A DNA stretch of 64,000 nt. Origin: Sphingopyxis sp. LC81. Its GTDB lineage: Bacteria > Pseudomonadota > Alphaproteobacteria > Sphingomonadales > Sphingomonadaceae. Position 1 is the first letter of the stretch; each line of letters opens with the position of its first letter. This document shows, in pieces, positions 16,536-24,862 of the stretch. The position numbers were made by a program, and so were the translations under genes. The notes under the pieces were generated by a model that was not told the DNA's origin, ran no database searches, and saw only the letters and a list, made by a program, of their open reading frames with translations. Location of the stretch: NCBI RefSeq assembly GCF_000756375.1, contig NZ_JNFD01000007.1, positions 1 to 64,000 on the forward strand. Reading direction: 5' to 3'.

Positions 16536-18329
16536 ATGGCAGCGATAAGAGAGGTGGAGATCCGCAACTTCCGGGGGATTTCGCATCTGAAATGGCGACC
16601 GAGGCCAGGGCTCAATTGCCTGATCGGTCCCGGGGACGCCGGCAAATCGACGATTCTCGACGCCATCGAACTGGCACTCGGGTCGCGGCAGTCGTTCACC
16701 TTCTCGGACGCGGATTTCCATCGTTGCAATATCAGCGAACCGATCATCATCGACATCACGCTCGGGGGTCTGGATGACGAACTGATAAATCTGGAGGCTT
16801 ACGGACATTTTCTTCGGGGCTGGGATTCACTGACCGGCAACATCGAGAACGAGCCGGCCATGCATCTCGAGACGGTCCTGACTTTGCGATTGACGGTTCG
16901 CGACGATCTCGAACCCCAATGGCTCCTTCACTCGGAAGGGGCGGGCGCCGAAGGACGCGAACGCAATCTTCAGTGGAAGCACCGTCAGAAGGTTGCGCCG
17001 GTTAGACTTGGGACGGTCGCCGCTCACCATATGGCGCTCGGGCCGCGTTCGATCCTCGGCAAGCTGTCAGCCGATGCCACGCAGGCTTCGGCGGCGCTCG
17101 CCGGGGCCTCGCGACAGGCGCGCCAGGCCTTTGCCGATCGGGGATGCGAGGGCGTGGAGCCCATTCTCGAAGCCTCCAAACGCATCGCGGACAATATGGG
17201 AATTCGCGTCGAGGAAGTGCGAGCGCTCCTCGATGTGAGGGGTGTGACTCTGTCGGGCGGGGCCATCGCGCTTCACGATGAAGACCATGTACCAATGAAA
17301 AGTCTGGGATCGGGCTCGATGCGCCTCCTTGTGGCCGGGTTGCAAAAGGAGGTAGGCCAGTCGTCGATTTTCATCATCGACGAGCTCGAATTCGGGCTCG
17401 AGCCGTACAGGATCGTCCGGCTGCTCGATTCTCTCGGCGCGAAAAATGATGATGGAAGCCAGCAGGTCTTCATGACTACGCACTCCCCGATCGTCCTTCG
17501 GGAACTCTCCGCCCCGCAATTGTTCACGGTCCGGACCGAGCGGACGACCTCCCCGCCCGCGCTGAGCTTCGACGACTTGATCGGAATGCCCGCAACGAAA
17601 GTCACTGCAAACGTCATTCGGCCTCTCGGCGGATCTGAGGAGGCCCAGAAGACTCTGCGGGCCTGTGCGGAAGCCTTTCTCGCGCCGAGTATCATTGTCT
17701 GTGAAGGCAAGACGGAAATCGGGCTGGTTCGCGGCCTCGACCTCTGGCTTCAGGATAGCGGCAACCGAAGCTTGTTGTCGCGCGGTTGTCATTGGGCGGA
17801 TGGCGCTGGCTCCACGATGATGGAGCGGGCGCAAATCTTCGCGGCCATGGGCTATCGTACCGCGCTCTTCATGGACTCCGACGTCCAATATGCACATGAC
17901 GTCTACGCCGGGCTCGCGGCGGCCGGCGTGGAAGTCGTCCGCTGGCAGGACGGCTTCTCCACCGAGACAGCCATCTTCGCCGGCGTACCAGCTGCCCGAA
18001 TTCCCGACCTGCTCCGGATCGCGATGGACTGGCGGGGAGAAGATTCGGTCAATGCGCGGATTCAGCGGCTGAGCAACAATCGCTACAGTCTGCAGACTTG
18101 CCTGACGAGCTTCACGGAGGACATGCGCACCATTCTTGGCCAAGGTGCCGGGGAAGGGAAATGGTTCAAGGACATCGAACCGGCCGAGCGGGTGGCAAGA
18201 GAGGTGTTCGCCTTTGCTTGGAGCGATTCAGGCGCCGCCTTCACCGCGCCAGTCGCCCGGCTCATGCAGTGGGCAGGGGCTTGGGCTGTTCCCGTCGCGC
18301 CGGTGCAGACGGCCCTGATTGCCGGCTAG
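16536..18329 (+). CDS. OLD-family ATP-dependent nuclease, Gabija GajA-like
   Basis: A 597-residue protein. Residues 1-40 carry the ABC-type ATPase start EIRNFRGI and Walker A GPGDAGKST (31-39). A signature-like SLGSGSMR near residue 253 and Walker B FIIDELEFGLEP near residue 280 complete the ATPase. TTHSPIVLREL follows. The C-terminal TOPRIM nuclease shows VCEGKTE near residue 388 and FMDSDV near residue 445. In Gabija, GajA is a nucleotide-sensing DNA nuclease that acts against phage with GajB. GGAGGG lies directly before the ATG at 16536. The downstream helicase overlaps by one base, supporting a two-gene Gabija-like system. Confidence 0.75.
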   Translation: MAAIREVEIRNFRGISHLKWRPRPGLNCLIGPGDAGKSTILDAIELALGSRQSFTFSDADFHRCNISEPIIIDITLGGLDDELINLEAYGHFLRGWDSLTGNIENEPAMHLETVLTLRLTVRDDLEPQWLLHSEGAGAEGRERNLQWKHRQKVAPVRLGTVAAHHMALGPRSILGKLSADATQASAALAGASRQARQAFADRGCEGVEPILEASKRIADNMGIRVEEVRALLDVRGVTLSGGAIALHDEDHVPMKSLGSGSMRLLVAGLQKEVGQSSIFIIDELEFGLEPYRIVRLLDSLGAKNDDGSQQVFMTTHSPIVLRELSAPQLFTVRTERTTSPPALSFDDLIGMPATKVTANVIRPLGGSEEAQKTLRACAEAFLAPSIIVCEGKTEIGLVRGLDLWLQDSGNRSLLSRGCHWADGAGSTMMERAQIFAAMGYRTALFMDSDVQYAHDVYAGLAAAGVEVVRWQDGFSTETAIFAGVPAARIPDLLRIAMDWRGEDSVNARIQRLSNNRYSLQTCLTSFTEDMRTILGQGAGEGKWFKDIEPAERVAREVFAFAWSDSGAAFTAPVARLMQWAGAWAVPVAPVQTALIAG

Positions 18330-19753
18330 TGGTCGATGTCCCCCAGATTCTCGGCGCCAGCCGCGGCCATGTCGTAGCGCCTGCGGGATGCGGCAAGACC
18401 GAGCTGATCGCGCGCTCGGTAGCAACACCGGGACCGAAACCCACTCTCATCCTGACCCACACGACCGCGGGCGTTGCGGCCCTCCGTCAGCGTCTGAAAC
18501 GCGACGGCGTTCCCGCCGGACACTACCGCCTCAACACGATCGCCGGCTGGGCCTTGAGCATGGTCTCGATGTTCCCGGAGCGCGCGGGCTTCCGGCAGGA
18601 CCCGCTCGCGGCACCAAACTATGCCCAGGTCCAGTCCGCCATTGGCCGCCTATGCCAGTCGGGCAATGTTACGCGAGAGATCCAGGCAACCTACGGCCGT
18701 TTGCTGGTCGACGAGTATCAGGACTGCTCGGTTACCCAGCATGCGATCGTTTCGGGTATCGCCAATGCCATTCCGACCGTTGTCTTCGGGGACCCGATGC
18801 AGGCGATTTTCGGGTTCGGTGCGGATCCACTCGCTGACTGGCATTCCGACGTCACTGGGGCGTTTCCGGAGCTCGGCCGGCTATCCACGCCCTGGCGCTG
18901 GTCCAATGTGGGTGCGAACGATCTCGGACTTTGGCTTCTTGGCGCGCGCGAAACACTTTCGCAGGGCGCTCCGATCGACCTTCGAACCTGCCCGAACGGT
19001 GTATTCTGGCATCAGATCGGGTCGGATACCAATGCCACCATCGCCGAGCAAATTCGCGTTCAGTTCGAGATATCGAGGCGCAACACGAACGAAAGCATCC
19101 TGATCGTGGGTGATCCTATGCGCGCCGGTGCCCGGCACGATTATGCGAGTCGCGCAGCTGGCGTGAGTGTCGTCGAACCCGTGGATTTCCGGGACGTAGT
19201 GGGTGCTGCTGAGAATATGGACGGTCTGACAGGCGAAGCGCTGTTGCAGGCCTGTATCGCATTCCTCATCCTGGTCATGACGAATGTATATGGAGACCGC
19301 CTTCAGCAGCGGATTCAGTCGATCCGGGCCGGTCGCCATCGGTCGCCGCCAAATCCCCAGGAACTGGCCGGCATCGCTCTTTTCGAGCGAGGCGCATATC
19401 CTCAGGCGATTGCCTTCCTCAAAAGCATGGCCTCGGATCGTGAACGCCGGATATATCGGCATAGCGCGTTCGGCATAATGATCGAAGCATTGTCCATGGC
19501 CGCGAGCGGAAAGGTTGACCTTCGCTCGGCGATAGCGATGCTCCGCGAACGAAACCGGCAGGCGGGACGAATAGTGCCTTCGAAGGCCGTAGGCTCGACG
19601 CTGCTTTTGAAGGGCCTTGAGGCGCAGCATGTCATCATCCTGGATGCCGACCAGCCGGGCGCCGCGATGTCACGGCAGCATTTATATGTCGCTCTCACGC
19701 GAGGCGCCCGATCAGCTCATATTTTTTCGCGGCGCCCTGTATTACCGGCATAG
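18329..19753 (+). CDS. UvrD-like helicase, Gabija GajB-like
   Basis: A 474-residue superfamily 1A helicase: Walker A APAGCGKTE near residue 16, motif Ia TTAGVAALRQRL, Walker B LLVDEYQD near residue 125, FGDPMQAIFGF (motif III), and near the end KGLEAQHVIILDAD and HLYVALTRG (motifs V and VI). The length fits GajB, shorter than UvrD itself. The GTG start at 18329 shares its G with the stop of the upstream gene. There is no ATG that fits better. It should form the partner of the OLD nuclease. Confidence 0.75.
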   Translation: MVDVPQILGASRGHVVAPAGCGKTELIARSVATPGPKPTLILTHTTAGVAALRQRLKRDGVPAGHYRLNTIAGWALSMVSMFPERAGFRQDPLAAPNYAQVQSAIGRLCQSGNVTREIQATYGRLLVDEYQDCSVTQHAIVSGIANAIPTVVFGDPMQAIFGFGADPLADWHSDVTGAFPELGRLSTPWRWSNVGANDLGLWLLGARETLSQGAPIDLRTCPNGVFWHQIGSDTNATIAEQIRVQFEISRRNTNESILIVGDPMRAGARHDYASRAAGVSVVEPVDFRDVVGAAENMDGLTGEALLQACIAFLILVMTNVYGDRLQQRIQSIRAGRHRSPPNPQELAGIALFERGAYPQAIAFLKSMASDRERRIYRHSAFGIMIEALSMAASGKVDLRSAIAMLRERNRQAGRIVPSKAVGSTLLLKGLEAQHVIILDADQPGAAMSRQHLYVALTRGARSAHIFSRRPVLPA

Positions 19754-19799
19754 GATTTCGTGGGTCACCGATGGAACGAACTGACAGGAATGAGAACAG

Positions 19800-20249
19800 A
19801 TGAGCTGGTCTGCCGCAGTGACATTGGCGATAGCGGTGCTTGGCGCTGTCCTTGGTATCCTAAATACTTGGAACAGCATCAACGACCGGCGTGTTCGCAT
19901 CCGGGTCGTACCCAAGTGGAGCCTGGCTCCGGGCTTCAGCGGCATGGCCATAGAAGTCGTAAACCTGAGTGCATTTCCTGTTACCATCTCGGAGATCGGT
20001 TTTACCATCGGGCGCAGCCGGGGCTCCTTGCCGCGCCGTATCGCGTTGGCAGCGCAATCATTCGTTGATGGGACCGAGCTTCCGATTCGGCTGGAACGTC
20101 ACGCATCATTCAGCGGGACGTTCCATGTTCGCGGATTGGAAGAACATGACATCCGCAAAGCCTATGCTCTGACGACCTCAGGCGTGATCAGCTACGGCAA
20201 AAGTCCAGCACTTCAGCAATGGATAGCGGACTCGAATCACAAAGGTTGA
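19800..20249 (+). CDS. Membrane-anchored small protein after the Gabija-like pair
   Basis: A 149-residue protein. One N-terminal transmembrane helix (about residues 5-22) is followed by a cytoplasmic or periplasmic domain of mainly beta-strand look (RIRVVPKWSL, MAIEVVNLSAFPVTISEIGFTIG). No family is recognised. It starts 46 bases after the helicase stop on the same strand. It could be a third component of the defence system or a passenger gene. Confidence 0.55.
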   Translation: MSWSAAVTLAIAVLGAVLGILNTWNSINDRRVRIRVVPKWSLAPGFSGMAIEVVNLSAFPVTISEIGFTIGRSRGSLPRRIALAAQSFVDGTELPIRLERHASFSGTFHVRGLEEHDIRKAYALTTSGVISYGKSPALQQWIADSNHKG

Positions 20250-20339
20250 ACCGTTCGATCTGGCTTGCAGGCGGCGACATCGAGCAAGAGCCCAGTTCTG
20301 AGGTCATACGTTCGGCCCGCCGCTTCCGATCAGCCAGCC

Positions 20340-20712
20340 TCATTGCAGCCAGAAATCAGGTATCCGCAGCACTCGGGATGCCTCTTCAGCGCGATAGCCG
20401 CTGGTCGTGTTGCGATAATCGTCGGCGGCAACCAGCCGGCGCGATCCGAGGTTGAGCGTGAAGCGACCGGCCTGGAATCCGAGCTTGGAGCCCGGCCCGA
20501 AGGCCTCCGGCACATCATAGCCGACATAGGCCTGCGCCAGTTCGAGCGTGTTGACCTCGTTCGTGGAGATCGTCGGACTCGTTGAAGCCCGTGCGTGGCT
20601 GGCCCTCGATCGTCTCGTAGCGCAGGCGCGTATTGGCGCTCAACGTCAGGCCGTCTTCGGCGTAGGCAGGGCTCGATAGGGGCAGCAACGTCAGGAACGA
20701 AAAACGCTTCAA
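20340..20712 (-). pseudogene. Remnant of an alginate-export-type outer-membrane porin gene
   Basis: From a TTG at 20712 behind GAGGAGG, a signal peptide (FLTLLPLSSPAYA) leads into LSANTRLRYETIEGQ..GFNESDDL, the start of alginate-export-family beta-barrel porins. After about 20590 the frame changes. The rest of the similarity, TNEVNTLELAQAYVGYD..GPGSKLGFQAGRFTLNLGSRRL, continues in another frame and stops at 20340 after only about 125 residues in all. An internal deletion with frameshift and loss of the whole C-terminal barrel make it non-functional. It marks an old recombination junction at the edge of the arsenic region. Confidence 0.6.
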
Positions 20713-20916
20713 GCAAACCTCCTCATCCCCGCAATGGCAGGGATCAAAAGGCAACGCTTGAGCGCACGCTGCGCTTGTCCGGGAGGTTGCTTCGCCCCGG
20801 TGATAGAAGACTAGATCGACTTGGGTGCAATCACAAGCGAGATGAGACGGGCTATCCTGAATGACGGCTTGCGTGCGATCACACCCGAAAGCCGCCGGTC
20901 CGCAATCGGCCGGCCG

Positions 20917-21672
20917 TCAAGCGCCCGGCAATTCCGCCAGCTGCGCGGGAGTGGCAACCGGCTCTTGCCGATCTTTGCGTTCCGAATAGCGGTCAACGAG
21001 CTGGTCGGCATGGCTGCGCGTAAGGACGGTGAAGCGGACAAGCTCCTCGGCGACGTCGACGATCCGGTCGTAATAGCTCGACGGCAGCATGCGGCCGGCT
21101 TCGTCGAACTCCTGCCAGGCCTTCGCCACGCTCGACTGGTTGGGGATGGTGATCATCCGCATCCAGCGGCCGAGGATGCGGAGCGTGTTGACGCTGTTGA
21201 AGGACTGCGACCCAGCCGACACCTGCATCACCGCGAGCGTGCGCCCCTGCGTTGGACGGAGGCCTTTATAGGCGAGCGGAAGATGATCGACCTGCGCTTT
21301 CATGATACCGGTTATCTGTCCATGGCGCTCGGGGCTGCACCAGACCTGGCCTTCGGACCAGATCGAATGCTGCCTGAGTTCCTCGACCGCCGGATGATCG
21401 TCGTCGGCGATCTGGTCAGGGAGCGGCAAGTCGGACGGGTCGAAGATGCGTGTCTCGCAGCCGAAGAGCTGGAGCAGGCGCGCCGTCTCCTCGACGACGA
21501 GCCGCGAATAGGAGCGCTCGCGCAACGAGCCGTAGAGCAGCAGGATGCGCGGCGCGGGATCGAGCGGGCCGAGGCCGAGCGCGGGCTGCGCGCGAAGATA
21601 TGCCGGGCTGAGCGCCGGGAGATGGTTCGGGTCCGAGAGTGTTCGAAGGCGGCTGTGGGTCTGTTCTGTCAT
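20917..21672 (-). CDS. arsH: Arsenical resistance flavoprotein ArsH
   Basis: A 251-residue NADPH-dependent FMN reductase-family protein. Landmarks are [19 protein letters not shown] near residue 42 (FMN phosphate site), [23 protein letters not shown] near residue 110, and [16 protein letters not shown]. ArsH oxidises trivalent organoarsenicals or defends against arsenic-driven oxidative stress. It is last in the ars operon, five bases after acr3. Confidence 0.93.
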   Translation of the reverse strand: MTEQTHSRLRTLSDPNHLPALSPAYLRAQPALGLGPLDPAPRILLLYGSLRERSYSRLVVEETARLLQLFGCETRIFDPSDLPLPDQIADDDHPAVEELRQHSIWSEGQVWCSPERHGQITGIMKAQVDHLPLAYKGLRPTQGRTLAVMQVSAGSQSFNSVNTLRILGRWMRMITIPNQSSVAKAWQEFDEAGRMLPSSYYDRIVDVAEELVRFTVLTRSHADQLVDRYSERKDRQEPVATPAQLAELPGA

Positions 21673-21677
21673 GATAC

Positions 21678-22745
21678 TCAGGCTTGTGAAGGCGTGGTGG
21701 CCGGGAACCAGCGGCGCCCGAGGCGAAAGGCGACGCCGACGAGCAGGATGAGGACGGGCACTTCGACGAGCGGGCCTATGACGGCGGCGAAGGCCACCGG
21801 CGAAGCAAGGCCGAAGGCGGCGATCGCGACAGCGATCGCGAGTTCGAAATTATTGCCCGCGGCCGTGAAGGCGACTGCCGTCGTGCGGGGATAATCGGCC
21901 TCGATCAGCTTCCCCATCCAGAAGCTGATGAGGAATTGCACGACGAAGTAGATGGTGAGCGGGATTGCGATCCGGACGACGTCGGCAGGGATGGTGACGA
22001 TCTCGCCGCCCTTGAGGCTGAACATCGCGACGATCGTGAACAGCAGCGAGACGAGCGTGATCGGGCCGATCCTGGGCAGGAAGCGCGTCTCGTACCATTC
22101 ATCGCCTTTCGCGCGGGCTAGGAAGCGGCGCGTGAGATAGCCAGCGAGGAAGGGGATGCCGAGATAGATGAGCACGGCCTCCGCGATCGTCCAGAAGCCT
22201 ACATCGATGACGCTGCCTTCGAGGCCGAAGAGCGGCGGCAGCACGGTGAGGAAGAACCAGGCATAAACGCTGAAGAAGAGTATCTGAAAGATCGAGTTGA
22301 AGGCGACGAGCGCCGCGACATATTGATTGTCGCCCTTGGCCAGCTGGTTCCACACGATCACCATCGCGATGCAGCGGGCGAGCCCGATCAGGATCAGGCC
22401 GGTCATATATTCGGGCCTGTCCGCGAGGAAGATGACCGCGAGCGCGAACATGAGCACGGGTCCGATAATCCAGTTCTGGATCAGCGAAATCGCCAGAACG
22501 CGCTTGTCCTCGAACACGCGCGGCAGTTCATCGTAGCGCACGCGGGCGAGCGGCGGATACATCATCAGGATGAGGCCGATCGCGATCGGGATGTTCGTCG
22601 TGCCCACCGACATGGCATCGATCGCGGCAGGCAGGCCCTTGAACAGCGATCCCAAGAGGACGCCGAGCGCCATCGCGAGGAAGATCCAGAGCGTCAGATA
22701 GCGGTCGAGGAACGACAGGCGTTCGCTCTTTGCGGCGGCGGTCAT
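21678..22745 (-). CDS. Arsenite efflux transporter ACR3
   Basis: A 355-residue inner-membrane protein with about ten helices. Family landmarks are the [13 protein letters not shown] start, [29 protein letters not shown] near residue 50, [19 protein letters not shown] near residue 122 (conserved Cys), and [17 protein letters not shown] near residue 300. It extrudes As(III) using the proton gradient. The ATG at 22745 has GGAGAG upstream. It lies 10 bases after arsC and 5 bases before arsH. Confidence 0.93.
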   Translation of the reverse strand: MTAAAKSERLSFLDRYLTLWIFLAMALGVLLGSLFKGLPAAIDAMSVGTTNIPIAIGLILMMYPPLARVRYDELPRVFEDKRVLAISLIQNWIIGPVLMFALAVIFLADRPEYMTGLILIGLARCIAMVIVWNQLAKGDNQYVAALVAFNSIFQILFFSVYAWFFLTVLPPLFGLEGSVIDVGFWTIAEAVLIYLGIPFLAGYLTRRFLARAKGDEWYETRFLPRIGPITLVSLLFTIVAMFSLKGGEIVTIPADVVRIAIPLTIYFVVQFLISFWMGKLIEADYPRTTAVAFTAAGNNFELAIAVAIAAFGLASPVAFAAVIGPLVEVPVLILLVGVAFRLGRRWFPATTPSQA

Positions 22746-22755
22746 TACGCTCTCC

Positions 22756-23187
22756 TCAGGCCTGTACGCGATTGCCGTCGTTATCGACGACCTGTTCGCC
22801 GTCTTCCTTGGCGAAAGCGCCAAGCTGGCGTGTGGGGAGGATGTCGAGCACCGCTTCGGACGGCCGGCAGAGCTTGACCCCGAGCGGCGACACGACGAGC
22901 GGGCGGTTGATGAGGATCGGATGCGCCATCATTGCATCGATGAGCGCGCTGTCGCCAAGGCTTGCGTCGCCGAGGCCTAGGTCAGCATAAGGCGTGCCTT
23001 TCTCGCGGAGCAGCTCGCGCGGTGCGATACCGGCGCGCTCGATCAATTGCTCGAGCAAGGCGCGCGAAGGCGGCGTCTTCAGATATTCGATGACATGCGG
23101 CTCGATCCCGGCATTGCGGATGAGCGCGAGCGTGTTGCGCGACGTGCCGCATTCCGAATTGTGATAGATGATGATGTCGGCGGTCAT
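22756..23187 (-). CDS. arsC: Arsenate reductase, glutaredoxin-dependent type
   Basis: A 143-residue ArsC of the glutaredoxin-coupled family. The active site is ECGTSRN (Cys13), followed by EYLKTPPS near residue 34, and ILINRPLV near residue 90 with the conserved arginine. It reduces As(V) to As(III). Its start overlaps the stop of the upstream phosphatase-type ArsC by four bases, so two unrelated arsenate reductases are coupled in the same operon. Confidence 0.93.
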   Translation of the reverse strand: MTADIIIYHNSECGTSRNTLALIRNAGIEPHVIEYLKTPPSRALLEQLIERAGIAPRELLREKGTPYADLGLGDASLGDSALIDAMMAHPILINRPLVVSPLGVKLCRPSEAVLDILPTRQLGAFAKEDGEQVVDNDGNRVQA

Positions 23188-23705
23188 GCGTTGGCCTCCC
23201 GTCCGCCGGTGGCGCCTTCGGTGCGGCCGATTTCCTTGAGCTTCCGATCCATCGCCATCTCGTCGATGCTTTCGTGCGGGAGCGCGAGGAAGAGCGAGAT
23301 GCGGTTCGAGAGATAATGGAGTGCATGTTCAAAGGCTTCGCGCTGACCGGGGCCTTCGACCGCGGCGGGATCCTCGATCCCCCAATGCGCATTCATCGGC
23401 TTGCCTGGCCAGACGGGGCAGGTTTCGCCCGCCGCATTGTCGCAGACGGTGAAGATGAAATCGAACACCGGCGCATCGGGCTTCGAGAACTCGTCCCAGC
23501 TCTTCGAGCGGAGGTCCGCAGTCTCGAAACCGAGCTCATCGAGAAGGGCGAGTGCCTGCGGATGGACCTCGCCCTTGGGGAAACTGCCCGCGCTGTAGGC
23601 GCGAAAGCGCCCCTTGCCGTCGCGGTTCAGCAAGGCCTCGGCGAGGATCGAGCGCGCGCTGTTGCCGGTGCACAGGAACAGCACGTTGTAAATCTTGTCG
23701 GCCAT
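23184..23705 (-). CDS. Arsenate reductase, low-molecular-weight phosphatase type
   Basis: A 173-residue ArsC of the thioredoxin or mycothiol/phosphatase-like family. The phosphate loop is LCTGNSARS (residues 11-19), followed by SAGSFPKGEVHP near residue 38, then FIFTVCDNAAGETCPVWPG near residue 83 with the second and third cysteines. It reduces As(V) by a different chemistry from the adjacent ArsC. It is second in the operon after arsR. Confidence 0.92.
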   Translation of the reverse strand: MADKIYNVLFLCTGNSARSILAEALLNRDGKGRFRAYSAGSFPKGEVHPQALALLDELGFETADLRSKSWDEFSKPDAPVFDFIFTVCDNAAGETCPVWPGKPMNAHWGIEDPAAVEGPGQREAFEHALHYLSNRISLFLALPHESIDEMAMDRKLKEIGRTEGATGGREANA

Positions 23706-23735
23706 GAAATTCTCCCTCGGCGCAGGTCGCGCCGA

Positions 23736-24065
23736 TCAGCAGCAGGAAAGTTCGGCGAGGAGCGGCTCGCATAGTTCGGCGCGGCCCTGGCAGCAGTCTT
23801 TCGCGAGGAAGATCATCAGACCCTTCAGCGCATCGATCTCCGCGCGTTGGATGAACTGACGCCCGCGCTTTTCCGATTTGACCAAACCGGCCTTTGCCAA
23901 GACCGCAAGATGTGTGGAGAACGTGCTTTGGGACAGCCCCGAAGCATCCACGAGCTGGCCGGTCGACAGGCCTTCAGGCTCATGCTGGACCAGTAAACGG
24001 AAAGCTTCGAGACGGGTAGGATGAGACAGCGCGGCGAGTGCGGCAAGGGCGGTGTCGGTGTTCAT
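23736..24065 (-). CDS. arsR: Arsenite-responsive ArsR/SmtB repressor
   Basis: A 109-residue repressor with a winged helix: LSHPTRLEAFRLL near residue 13, and GLSQSTFSTHLAVLAKAGLV near residue 43. Cysteines lie only in the C-terminal part: DCCQGRAELC near residue 89 and a terminal Cys-Cys, a plausible As(III) site. It is the first gene of the operon arsR-arsC-arsC-acr3-arsH. The promoter prediction puts the transcription start very near or at its ATG. Confidence 0.92.
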   Translation of the reverse strand: MNTDTALAALAALSHPTRLEAFRLLVQHEPEGLSTGQLVDASGLSQSTFSTHLAVLAKAGLVKSEKRGRQFIQRAEIDALKGLMIFLAKDCCQGRAELCEPLLAELSCC

Positions 24066-24071
24066 GCATCG

Positions 24072-24111
24072 GAATTATCCGATAGGTTTACTCGCGTCAA
24101 TACCTATCGGA
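24072..24111 (-). promoter_or_regulatory. ars promoter and ArsR operator
   Basis: On the minus strand, TTGACG (24095-24100) and TAATTC (24072-24077) are 17 bases apart. A perfect 10-bp inverted repeat, TCCGATAGGT (24078-24087) and ACCTATCGGA (24102-24111), overlaps the promoter elements and is a good ArsR operator. The predicted start point is about six or seven bases after the -10, which is at or next to the arsR ATG. Confidence 0.8.
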
Positions 24112-24266
24112 AATATACGATGTGTACGGATATTGGTGTCTGCAACCGAGTGGCCTGCGGCCGGGCGGCCTATGCAGGTCCCAGACGCAACAGAGGGCGC
24201 AATGCCTTGATTGCCCGGATGCGACACGCCAGTCTGGACAAAATCTGATTCCGGAGCGGTACAGCC

Positions 24267-24752
24267 ATGCATGTGCGTCAAATAGTCATGGGGGATGCGC
24301 CAGCCGTTCAGGCCATCTATGCGCCATATGTCAGTGACACCACCATCTCCTTCGAGGAAGTGCCGCCTGACATTACGGAGATCGAAAGGCGCATCACCAC
24401 CATTCTGCAGCGCCATCCCTATCTCGTTGCCGAACTGGATGGGCGCGTTGTCGGTTACGCCTATGCTTCTGAACATCGAACTCGCGCGGCATATCGGACA
24501 TCGATCGATGTGGCAGTTTATGTGGCACCTGGAACGCAACGGATGGGCGTGGCGCGCGCCCTATACGCCCGACTGCTGCCCGCCGCAGCCGGCATGGGAT
24601 ATCACGCTGCCTTCGCCGGCATCGCGCTGCCAAACGAAGCAAGCGTTGGGCTGCATGAAGCTATGGGTTTCGACTTGGTCGGCATCTACCGCGAGGTCGG
24701 ACGAAAGTTCGATGCTTGGCATGATGTCGGTTGGTGGCAGCGATTGCTGTAA
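24267..24752 (+). CDS. ArsN1/phosphinothricin-type GNAT N-acetyltransferase
   Basis: A 161-residue GNAT enzyme of the Pat/Bar/ArsN1 group: AIYAPYVSDTTISFEEVPPD near residue 17, YAYASEHRTRAAYRTSIDVAVYV near residue 64, and the acetyl-CoA loop QRMGVARALY near residue 91. Such enzymes acetylate the amino group of phosphinothricin or arsinothricin. Its position divergent from the ars operon favours the arsinothricin role. The start at 24267 is behind CGGAGCGG. The ars promoter region lies 150-200 bases upstream. Confidence 0.8.
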   Translation: MHVRQIVMGDAPAVQAIYAPYVSDTTISFEEVPPDITEIERRITTILQRHPYLVAELDGRVVGYAYASEHRTRAAYRTSIDVAVYVAPGTQRMGVARALYARLLPAAAGMGYHAAFAGIALPNEASVGLHEAMGFDLVGIYREVGRKFDAWHDVGWWQRLL

Positions 24753-24862
24753 GCGACATGTGAGAGCTCGAGCGCGCGGCTTTTTGAATTTCATGCGGCC
24801 GCCTCCAGACAAAGATCAGCTCAGCGCGAAAGTCCGAAACATCTCATGGGCTTCCGTCGTGA

